Assembly (NCBI GenBank): GCA_041397765.1
Contig: JAWKWA010000044.1
Span: forward strand, 1 to 5,763
DNA from: JAWKWA01 sp041397765
GTDB taxonomy: Bacteria > Pseudomonadota > Alphaproteobacteria > Rhizobiales > Hyphomicrobiaceae
Direction: 5' to 3'
Length of the DNA stretch: 5,763 nt
Shown here: piece by piece, positions 1-4,530 of the stretch
How the letters are laid out: each line of letters opens with the position of its first letter
How positions within the stretch are numbered: the stretch's first letter is position 1
Program-made: the position numbers and the translations under genes
Notes under the pieces: generated by a model
The model's input: the letters and a program-made list of their open reading frames with translations, nothing else
Told to the model about the DNA's origin: nothing
Databases searched by the model: none

Positions 1-34
1 CAAGGGAAGCGCCGCTCCCGAGCTCGTCGTCGGC

Positions 35-319
35 ATGAGCGACATGAAGCTCAAGGCCGGCGAGATCGTGCTCTTCGAGAACAAGCCCAAGGAGGGCGAG
101 GCTCCCAAGGTGCTCGAGAAGGGCGCAGCCGCCCGCCCCGACTTCTACGGCTGGCACCATCCGGGCGAGCCCGGTCTGGGGCTGCTCGACGTCGCCGTCT
201 GGGCGAAAACCGACGCCAACGGCCGGGCCTATCTGACGGGCAGCATCACGCCGCCCGAGCTCAGGCAGGTGCAGATGGCCGACGCCCGGCCCGATCCCGA
301 GCCTGAGATGATGGAGTGA
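35..319 (+). CDS. small hypothetical plasmid protein, probably 5'-partial
   Basis: 94 codons from the first ATG to TGA at 317-319. No ribosome binding site precedes the ATG at 35, and the frame stays open upstream to base 2 (reading K-G-S-A-A-P-E-L-V-V-G before the Met). The true start is therefore probably outside the window. The protein is polar with no membrane segment or signal peptide: a short strand (KLKAGEIVLFENK, about residues 5-17), a charged linker, RPDFYGW (about 35-41), a second strand-rich part (LDVAVWAKT), then GRAYLTGSI, ending in an acidic P/E-rich tail. The pattern of a KxGxIxLFxN start, PD(F/Y)xG in the middle and a late G-x-x-Y-x-x-G faintly recalls small plasmid and phage proteins of unknown function, but I cannot name a family. 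It converges on the 341-670 gene with only 21 bases between them. Confidence 0.6.
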   Translation: MSDMKLKAGEIVLFENKPKEGEAPKVLEKGAAARPDFYGWHHPGEPGLGLLDVAVWAKTDANGRAYLTGSITPPELRQVQMADARPDPEPEMME

Positions 320-326
320 ACGAGGA

Positions 327-358
327 GAGCCGGAGTGGCCTTACCGCTGCTCCGGCTC
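327..358. repeat. inverted repeat between convergent genes, possible two-way terminator
   Basis: GAGCCGGAG (327-335) and CTCCGGCTC (350-358) form a perfect 9-bp GC-rich stem around a 14-base loop. It sits where two genes converge and includes the stop codon of the - strand gene (341-343). No T-run follows on either strand, so a classical intrinsic terminator is not shown; a terminator or transcript-end stabiliser is inferred from position alone. Confidence 0.45.
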
Positions 359-670
359 GCTATCCTCGTCCTGATCGTCTGCCGGCTTGTGCGCACGGTC
401 GAGATCGGGGCCGCGCTTTTCGCATTCGGCGAGCAACCGCTCGAGCACTTTGCTCGTCGGGGCTACCGTGAACAGAAGCCGCAACTCGCTGGCCGTGACA
501 GCCGAGAGAGCCGCGGACAGCTCCGACATGATCTCGGCCTCGGCGGCGGATCGCTCGAGAACGTGCCCGTCATAGCGCGCAACCGCGGCATACAGCCGGC
601 TGATCCGGCGATCCCCGAAGACATCGGCTTCGCTCTGAGCCAGGTCCTGCAGCTTGCGGCGGTCCCACAT
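341..670 (-). CDS. hypothetical helical protein with acidic tail, divergent from parA operon
   Basis: 109 codons on the - strand starting at the ATG complementary to 668-670 (MWDRRKLQDLAQ). The start is chosen because a good ribosome binding site, GAGGGAG (complement of 679-685), lies 8 bases upstream. The frame continues open to a TTG near 925, but that extension runs through the 8-bp repeat array and has a biased composition, so I exclude it. The protein is soluble and predicted mostly helical: residues 5-32, 36-60 (alanine-rich) and 61-86, followed by a strongly charged tail from about residue 87 (ADDQDEDSEPEQR). No catalytic motif, signal peptide or membrane segment is visible and I do not recognise a family. 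It reads away from parA, and the array lies in the shared upstream region, so co-regulation by the partition proteins is possible. Confidence 0.55.
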   Translation of the reverse strand: MWDRRKLQDLAQSEADVFGDRRISRLYAAVARYDGHVLERSAAEAEIMSELSAALSAVTASELRLLFTVAPTSKVLERLLAECEKRGPDLDRAHKPADDQDEDSEPEQR

Positions 671-1005
671 GGCGTCCGCTCCCTCGATGCGCTCTTGTCG
701 GTTGATCTGCGCGCGACAGCGATCTGCGTCAAGCACAAGCGGCAGGCCGGGCCGGATCTCCGGCGGAGCGAGGCATCGCGGTTCCGTATCGTCGGATGCG
801 CGTAAATCCGGAACGCCGCAAATCCGGAGCGCCGCACCTGCGGCGGTCAGCAATTCTGCAACACCGCTGACCAGCAAATCAGCAGATCCGCTTCTCCGCA
901 AAGCCGATTGTCCGTAATGTGACAATTCATCAAGGGCGTATTTCCGCAGATCAGCAATTCCGCCGATCCGGAGCGCCGCAACGACGGAGACGAGGACAGG
1001 CGATC
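671..1005. promoter_or_regulatory. intergenic control region between 341-670 gene and parA
   Basis: 335 bases without a convincing gene. It must hold the promoter of the par-rep operon and that of the - strand gene. Open frames cross it in several phases, but their translations merely repeat arginine/serine/glycine-rich strings made by the repeat array. Immediately before parA the sequence carries GAGGACAGG (992-1000), which can serve as its ribosome binding site. I see no clear sigma70-type promoter. The part of the array with the weakest repeat match (919-942, including GTGACA and TATTTC) is the likeliest place for one. Confidence 0.5.
807..982. repeat. phased 8-bp repeat array, candidate parS-like centromere and operator
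   Basis: Twenty-two consecutive 8-base units in one unbroken register, read on the + strand with consensus TCCGCAAn. My hand tally over the 22 units is: position 1 T in 14 and G in 6; position 2 C in 19; position 3 C in 15 and A in 5; position 4 G in 20; position 5 C in 15; position 6 A in 17; position 7 A or G in 18. Typical units are TCCGCAAA (895), TCAGCAAT (847 and 951), TCCGGAGC (823 and 967) and GCCGCAAC (975). Weaker units in the same register continue upstream (759 TCCGGCGG, 783 TCCGTATC) and at 983 (GACGGAGA). Arrays of short units next to parA are the usual centromere/operator of small-ParA plus RHH partition systems. MetJ, another RHH protein, binds tandem 8-bp boxes. I infer that the RHH protein encoded at 1647-1907 binds here. 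Confidence 0.75.
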
Positions 1006-1650
1006 ATGATCATCGGCGTGCTGCAGCAGAAGGGAGGAGCGGGGAAGACCACCATCGCGCTCAATCTCGCCGCGAGCCTCGCCAAGGATGGTCACCGGGT
1101 GCTTCTCGTCGACGCCGATCCGCAAGGGAGCGCACTCGCCTGGTCGAGCGTGCGCGAAGCGGCGCCCCTGTTTCCGGTGATCGGCATGCCCAAGCCCACT
1201 CTGCACAAGGAGCTGCCGGCCATCGCCAGCGACTACGATGTCGTCGTCATCGACGGGGCTCCGCGTGTGAACGAGCTGGCGCGCTCGGCGATCCTCGCAT
1301 CCGACCTCATCCTCGTGCCGGTGCAGCCCTCGCCCTTCGATGATTGGGCCTCTTCAGAGATTGTCGATCTGATTGCCGAAGCGAGGCAGTGGAAGCCCGG
1401 CATCGAGGCCGCGCTCGTGATGAGCCGCGTGATCCCGAACACCGCCATCGCACGCGATGCGAGGAAGGCGCTCGAGAAATTCGCCATTCCGACGCTGGAG
1501 GCCAGCATCACCCAGCGGGTGTCGTTTGCCGAAGCCGCCGCCCAGGGTCTGACCGTGGTCGAGACCGCGCCGGGCTCGCGTGCCGCCCATGAGATTTACG
1601 ACCTTGCGGATTTCCTGATTTCAGCAACCAAGGAAAGTCGTGCCGCATGA
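1006..1650 (+). CDS. parA: ParA-type plasmid partition ATPase (small, type Ib)
   Basis: 214 residues. ATP-driven partition protein that separates plasmid copies by cycling on the nucleoid while stimulated by its centromere-bound partner. The deviant Walker A motif KGGAGKTT (residues 9-16) includes the signature lysine K9; Walker A' is LVDADPQGS (34-42), Walker B is VVVIDGAP (79-86), and VPVQPSPFDDW (104-114) is typical of the family. There is no N-terminal helix-turn-helix domain, which marks the short type Ib class in which the partner, not ParA, normally represses the operon. An in-frame GTG at 919 would add 29 residues translated from the repeat array. I prefer the ATG at 1006 because MIIGVLQQKGG is the normal N-terminus of the family and GAGGACAGG lies just upstream. 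Its stop overlaps the next start (ATGA, 1647-1650). Confidence 0.95.
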   Translation: MIIGVLQQKGGAGKTTIALNLAASLAKDGHRVLLVDADPQGSALAWSSVREAAPLFPVIGMPKPTLHKELPAIASDYDVVVIDGAPRVNELARSAILASDLILVPVQPSPFDDWASSEIVDLIAEARQWKPGIEAALVMSRVIPNTAIARDARKALEKFAIPTLEASITQRVSFAEAAAQGLTVVETAPGSRAAHEIYDLADFLISATKESRAA

Positions 1651-1907
1651 CCGCCAAGACCATCGCCTTCAAGAGCCCCGTCAAGGCTGCCAACCAATGG
1701 GTCGAGAGCCGGGAAGGGAAGGCGATCACGCCAGCGGGGCCGACCAAGCGGCTGACCGTCGATATCGACGGGGATCTCCATCGGCGGATCAAGATCGACT
1801 GTGCCGGCCGCGGCCTCCAGATCTCCGACCTCGTGCGCGAGCTTCTCATCGAGAAATTTCCAAAGCCGGCTGGCCCTGACGCAACCGACCTGACGCCCCG
1901 CCCATGA
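1647..1907 (+). CDS. ribbon-helix-helix centromere-binding / repressor protein (ParB/ParG-like role)
   Basis: 86 residues, in the position of the partition partner gene directly after parA with a 4-base ATGA overlap. AAGGAAAG about 10 bases upstream is a ribosome binding site. The N-terminal 30 or so residues are basic and probably flexible. The RHH fold follows: strand KRLTVDID (34-41), helix A roughly DLHRRIKIDCAGRG (43-56), helix B QISDLVRELLIEKF (58-71), then a proline-rich tail. RHH dimers place the paired strands in the major groove. In type Ib systems such proteins bind the centromere array, repress the par promoter and stimulate ParA through their flexible N-terminus. The fold is read from sequence; the partner role and the binding site at 807-982 are inferred from context. 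RHH partners share little sequence between plasmids, so no gene symbol is given. Confidence 0.85.
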   Translation: MTAKTIAFKSPVKAANQWVESREGKAITPAGPTKRLTVDIDGDLHRRIKIDCAGRGLQISDLVRELLIEKFPKPAGPDATDLTPRP

Positions 1908-2944
1908 CGGATACGGCCGTGCCCGACATCCGCGACGCCGATCTTCTCGATGAGCTCGAGGCGGCACGCGGCAGCGCCGGCTTCGCGTTCGTGAGCATCA
2001 GGCTGGCCTCGCGCCAGGCGGAGCGGGATCGGCTTTCGAGACTGCGCCCATCCGAGCGACGGCGTGCGGTGACCCGCCGGGGGTTCGAGGAGGCACCGGC
2101 CGACATCGAGGATCTGCGGCATATCCATTCGGTGCTCGCCGTCTGCGGCCTGCCCTACAAGGCCGTGCCGATCGCCACCCGCACCTTCGAGCGCAAACAG
2201 GGCAACATGGCGCTCGACGTGATCGCGGGATCGCTGCGCGACGACCAGGGCCGGCTGATCGAGCAGCCGCTCCCCTATGGCCCCAAGGCCCGCCTCATCC
2301 TCATGCATCTCTGCAGCCAGGCGATCTACACGCGCTCGGCGACCATCGACCTCAACGAGACCTTCACTGCCTTCGTGCGCGAATTGGGGTTCAACGATTC
2401 CGGCGGTCCGCGCGGTGCGCTCACCGCCTTCAAGCATCAGATCAACGCACTTGCCGCCTGCACCATGAGCCTCTCGGTCTGGCAGCCGGGCGTGCGGGTC
2501 AGGACCGAGAAGATCACGCCGATCAGGAGCTTCGAGCTCTGGCTCTCCGACAACATGCACCAGCGGGCGCTGTGGCCGAGCCAGCTCACCTTCAGCACCG
2601 ACTTCTACGAGAGCCTGAAATCCCATGCGCTGCCGGTGAACATGCGCGCCGTCCGGGCCTTTGCCGGCTCTGCCCGCACGCTCGATGCCTATTACTGGCT
2701 GAGCTACCGGCTCACGCGGCTGAAGGGGCACACGCTCATTCCCTGGGAAGCGCTCGCCGCCCAGTTCGGAAACGACTACACGCGCCAGCGCGACTTCAGG
2801 AAGGGTTTTGCCGACGACGTGCGGTCACTGCTCGAGGTCTTCCCGAAACTGCCCGTGACGCTCTCCGAGGCCGGTCTGGAGATGCTTCCCGCCGACCCCG
2901 GCGTGCTGGCGCTGCCGGTACCGCGTCCGGGCCGCAGGAGATGA
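1904..2944 (+). CDS. repA: plasmid replication initiator, RepA_C family
   Basis: 346 residues. I recognise the RepA_C family of plasmid initiators by LPYGPKARLILMHL (123-136), GGPRGALTAFKHQINALAAC (about 167-186), the WPSQLTFSTDFY segment (224-235) and ARTLDAYYWLSYRLTRLKG (257-275). These are followed by a probable winged-helix DNA-binding part (IPWEALAAQFGNDYTRQRDFRKGF, 279-302). The N-terminal 60 residues are highly charged and less characteristic, and the C-terminus ends in a basic PGRRR. Such proteins bind iterons at the origin, help open the adjacent AT-rich DNA and recruit host helicase. Five iterons begin 12 bases after its stop codon. The start at 1904 overlaps the RHH stop as ATGA, so replication and partition appear to share one transcript and are probably translationally coupled. 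Length and motifs look intact. Confidence 0.9.
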   Translation: MTDTAVPDIRDADLLDELEAARGSAGFAFVSIRLASRQAERDRLSRLRPSERRRAVTRRGFEEAPADIEDLRHIHSVLAVCGLPYKAVPIATRTFERKQGNMALDVIAGSLRDDQGRLIEQPLPYGPKARLILMHLCSQAIYTRSATIDLNETFTAFVRELGFNDSGGPRGALTAFKHQINALAACTMSLSVWQPGVRVRTEKITPIRSFELWLSDNMHQRALWPSQLTFSTDFYESLKSHALPVNMRAVRAFAGSARTLDAYYWLSYRLTRLKGHTLIPWEALAAQFGNDYTRQRDFRKGFADDVRSLLEVFPKLPVTLSEAGLEMLPADPGVLALPVPRPGRRR

Positions 2945-2955
2945 TCCCGATTGCT

Positions 2956-3112
2956 CCGCTGAGTTGGTCGCGCCTGGGGATAAGTCGCCCTCGTCAAATC
3001 AACGGGTTACGTGACGGCTCCGCTGAGTTGGTCGCACACCTCCGCTGAGTTGGTCGCGCTTGCTGCCCGGTTCCCCGCTGAGTTGGTCGCGCCTCCCCGC
3101 TGACTTGGTCGC
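2956..3112 (+). repeat. five 16-bp iterons, presumed RepA binding sites
   Basis: The unit CCGCTGAGTTGGTCGC occurs exactly at 2956-2971, 3020-3035, 3042-3057 and 3075-3090, and with one change (GAG to GAC) at 3097-3112. All are in the same orientation. Start-to-start distances are 64, 22, 33 and 22 bp. The last four are whole multiples of 11 bp, which puts the same face of each iteron on one side of the helix. Fixed helical spacing is typical of initiator-binding iterons. Confidence 0.92.
2975..2983 (-). promoter_or_regulatory. DnaA-box-like 9-mer in the origin
   Basis: TGGGGATAA on the + strand reads TTATCCCCA on the other strand, one base from the classical DnaA box TTATCCACA. It lies between iterons 1 and 2, in the unusually long 48-base gap of the iteron set, where a host DnaA site would make sense. 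A single 9-mer with one mismatch can occur by chance. Confidence 0.45.
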
Positions 3113-3180
3113 GCCCTATATATAGAACAGAACATTGCAGAACACTCTCTCAGAACATCTTACAGAAATTTCAGAAAAGG
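3113..3180. other. AT-rich melting region with repeated AGAAC(A) motifs
   Basis: The base composition drops sharply from GC-rich to AT-rich right after the last iteron, beginning with CTATATATAG (3116-3125). Within it AGAA recurs at 3124, 3129, 3139, 3152, 3164 and 3173. The first four extend to AGAACA and the last two to AGAAAT and AGAAAA. An AT-rich stretch with short direct repeats beside iterons is the usual DNA unwinding element. The TATATATAG part could also act as a promoter -10 region, but I see no matching -35. Confidence 0.7.
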
Positions 3181-3196
3181 GGATTTGATGAAATCC
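3181..3196. repeat. short hairpin closing the origin's AT-rich part
   Basis: GGATTT (3181-3186) and AAATCC (3191-3196) pair perfectly around the four-base loop GATG. It directly follows the AGAAC repeats. It may be a binding site or simply a chance dyad; no T-run follows. Confidence 0.4.
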
Positions 3197-3253
3197 GGAG
3201 AATTCATAGTCGCAGATCAGGCACCTCAGGCCCCTCAGACATTTGGCTGAAAG

Positions 3254-3283
3254 AGGGTCGAAAGTGAAGGCATCCTCGACCCT
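3254..3283. repeat. inverted repeat AGGGTCGA / TCGACCCT
   Basis: AGGGTCGA (3254-3261) and TCGACCCT (3276-3283) form a perfect 8-bp stem around a 14-base loop, about 310 bases beyond the end of repA. It could end the repA transcript or be an operator-like dyad. There is no T-run on the + strand; on the - strand it is followed by CTTTC only. Confidence 0.4.
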
Positions 3284-3429
3284 GACGACATGGCACCGGT
3301 CAGGAGCCATCCGGAAGGCCCTACGTTCGATTTTGCGCTCCGCCGGGGGAGAGGGGGTGCAAGTCAGTGGAAAATGATCTGGATGGGCGCTGACGCGCCG
3401 GGGATGGTGGCTGCTCCCGCCAAAGAGAA

Positions 3430-3459
3430 GCGCCCCCGCCTCGTGGCTCAATGGGGCGC
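3430..3459. repeat. inverted repeat GCGCCCC / GGGGCGC
   Basis: A 7-bp GC-only stem (3430-3436 with 3453-3459) around a 16-base loop in gene-free DNA. In such GC-rich sequence a 7-bp dyad is not strong evidence, and no T-run follows. Confidence 0.3.
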
Positions 3460-3635
3460 CCTCACGTTCACGGGTCTAGCCTCTCCAGGCTGCACCGTGG
3501 CGGCAGTGTAGCGGTCCATCGGCACCGCCGCCAACATGCCTGCCGTCATCCTCATCACCGGAACCGTCGCCGGCCCAGCCGCTCAGGCCCCCACCACAGG
3601 AAACAGCACGGGAAAGAGCCGCCCCGCTGCGCCGC

Positions 3636-3684
3636 GCATCGCGGAGGGCCCCAGAGGGGGGCGGAGCCACGCCCTCCGCGATGC
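3636..3684. repeat. perfect 14-bp inverted repeat in gene-free DNA
   Basis: GCATCGCGGAGGGC (3636-3649) and GCCCTCCGCGATGC (3671-3684) are perfect reverse complements separated by 21 bases, the longest exact dyad I found in the window. Part of the loop, GCGGAGCC (3661-3668), also pairs perfectly with GGCTCCGC (3687-3694) just beyond the right arm. Two mutually exclusive folds, or a pseudoknot, are therefore possible. No T-run follows. A structured RNA, a protein-binding dyad or a strong pause hairpin are all possible. Confidence 0.65.
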
Positions 3685-3828
3685 CCGGCTCCGCAGGAAA
3701 CAGCTCAAGGGCCCTCCTGCTGTCTTGCCGCAACACCCCGTCCGAGGATCGCACGATCCGGCGACGCAGCCTGCCTATGATGTCGGCAGGTCTCTTGCCG
3801 GCCGCCGGCGGCGGCCTAGGCTCACCCG

Positions 3829-4239
3829 ATGATCATCACTCACACTGCCGACGCTCATGGCAACCGGCGCCTCTATATCGGCGGCAAGGGCAGCCTCGAC
3901 TGCTGGCTCGAGCCCGAGGCCGACGGGCGCCGCTGGACCTTCCACCTCGAGGAGGCCTTTGCCGGCAACCGGTTGACCCCCGCCGACAAGCACGACTGGG
4001 CCGTGCACCGGCTCCTGCAATTGGCCGAGGCGCTCGCCGTGGCGCCCGAAGATCTCGTCTCCGTTCCCTTCGAGGCGATCGCGGCGCTTCATGCAGCCGA
4101 TCCCTATGCCGGCCGGCGCGTGCCGGTCGGACGCCGGAAGCTCCCCGAGAATGCGTTCCTTGCGACCGCCCCCGGCATCACCCGGCCCCGCGCCGATTTC
4201 CATGCCGGCGAGCGTCCCCGCCATCAGCGCCAGCGCTGA
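3829..4239 (+). CDS. hypothetical protein, unrecognised, upstream of mobilization region
   Basis: 136 residues from ATG at 3829, with TAGG (3817-3820) 8 bases upstream as a modest ribosome binding site. Codon choice is strongly G/C-ending and the composition is protein-like. The N-terminal 45 residues look strand-rich (ITHTADAHGNRRLYIGG, then DCWLEPEADGRRWTFHLEEAF). A helical segment follows from about 53 to 91 (KHDWAVHRLLQLAEALAVAPEDL ... AIAALHA), and a basic, proline-containing tail ends in RPRHQRQR. There is no signal peptide, membrane segment or catalytic motif. The basic tail would suit nucleic-acid contact, but that is a guess. It lies between the origin and the oriT/mob region in the same direction as the mob genes, separated from mobC by about 330 bases, so it is not obviously in their operon. 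I do not recognise a family. Confidence 0.65.
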   Translation: MIITHTADAHGNRRLYIGGKGSLDCWLEPEADGRRWTFHLEEAFAGNRLTPADKHDWAVHRLLQLAEALAVAPEDLVSVPFEAIAALHAADPYAGRRVPVGRRKLPENAFLATAPGITRPRADFHAGERPRHQRQR

Positions 4240-4311
4240 TCGACCTCCGGCTCACTCAGCCGACCATCGACAGGGGCCTGTATACATATCCGCCTCACGT
4301 TCCCTGAAACT

Positions 4312-4383
4312 CCCGGGGGTTCGGGGGGCGGGCTCCCCGGGCGGCCGCAGCGGCGGCCGGGCCATCGGCTGTGTCCATCCTGC
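4312..4383 (+). other. candidate origin of transfer (oriT) with MOBP-type nic site
   Basis: ATCCTGC (4377-4383) matches the core nicked by IncP/VirD2-type relaxases (ATCCTG|C in RK2 and related borders), which would place the cut between 4382 and 4383 on the + strand. Upstream on the same strand are CCCGGGG/CCCCGGG (4312-4318 with 4335-4341) and CGGCCGC/GCGGCCG (4342-4348 with 4353-4359, loop AGCG), in the place where MOBP oriTs carry inverted repeats for accessory-protein recognition. The encoded relaxase belongs to the matching class. Weak point: ATCCTG also occurs once inside the relaxase gene (about 5565), so the hexamer alone is not decisive. Confidence 0.5.
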
Positions 4384-4478
4384 ACGAATATTGCCGCGTT
4401 ATTGGGCAGCGGCCTTGTATCCGTCCGGTATCGCTCGAAACTGGGCATCCAGAAAAAGGGAGGCAGCGAGGTAGGCGA

Positions 4479-4498
4479 TCGACCCGGAAACGGGCCGA
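4479..4498 (+). repeat. hairpin with GAAA tetraloop in mobC leader
   Basis: CCCG (4483-4486), loop GAAA, CGGG (4491-4494), extended by TCG (4479-4481) with CGA (4496-4498) across an A/C mismatch. GNRA tetraloops stabilise RNA hairpins, so this could form in the mob transcript about 75 bases ahead of mobC. Confidence 0.4.
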
Positions 4499-4512
4499 CC
4501 GCGCCTCGCGGA

Positions 4513-4530
4513 GCAGCGTTGTGCCGCTGC
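4513..4530 (+). repeat. hairpin GCAGCG / CGCTGC in mobC leader
   Basis: A 6-bp perfect stem (4513-4518 with 4525-4530) around the six-base loop TTGTGC, 41 bases before the mobC start. It may be an operator-like dyad for MobC or an RNA hairpin; chance is not excluded. Confidence 0.35.

Larger units (their letters stand above)
2945..3190. other. probable replication origin (oriV)
   Basis: Directly downstream of repA: five iterons, a DnaA-like 9-mer between iterons 1 and 2, then an abrupt AT-rich stretch with its own short repeats. This order (initiator gene, iterons, melting region) is the standard layout of iteron-controlled plasmid origins. The element-by-element evidence is in the separate entries. 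Function is inferred, not shown. Confidence 0.8.
3197..3828. other. gene-poor stretch between origin and 3829 gene, rich in hairpins
   Basis: About 630 bases without a gene I can support. The open frames here lack ribosome binding sites and translate to low-complexity R/P/G/A strings. Visible structure: CCTCAG twice (3224-3229 and 3233-3238), a dyad at 3254-3283, a small GGCGC/GCGCC hairpin at 3386-3399, a dyad at 3430-3459, an 11-base direct repeat CAGGAAACAGC at 3597-3607 and 3694-3704, and a 14-bp inverted repeat at 3636-3684. It could be the downstream part of the origin, an untranslated RNA, or decayed DNA. No tRNA, rRNA or known riboswitch signature was recognised. Confidence 0.5.

Noticed and set aside
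671..925. N-terminal extension of the 341-670 - strand gene to a TTG at 925
   Set aside because: It reads through the 8-bp repeat array, has no ribosome binding site at the TTG, and a strong GAGGGAG lies 8 bases ahead of the internal ATG at 670.
919..1005. Longer parA starting at GTG 919
   Set aside because: The extra 29 residues are arginine/glutamine-rich translation of the repeat array; the normal ParA N-terminus begins at ATG 1006.
1508..2731. 407-codon - strand open frame opposite parA, RHH gene and repA
   Set aside because: It lies antisense to three clearly recognisable genes, a common artefact of GC-rich codon use; its translation shows no motif.
2956..3112. CRISPR array
   Set aside because: Repeats are 16 bp with unequal gaps of 6 to 48 bases and no cas genes; they fit iterons beside a replication initiator.
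3116..3451. 111-codon - strand open frame over the AT-rich origin part
   Set aside because: No ribosome binding site, mixed cysteine/histidine-rich composition without a motif, and it overlaps the origin's melting region.
3320..3510. Riboswitch or tRNA-like RNA in the gene-poor stretch
   Set aside because: Several small GC hairpins are present, but no conserved box of a known riboswitch and no T-loop/anticodon arrangement could be found.
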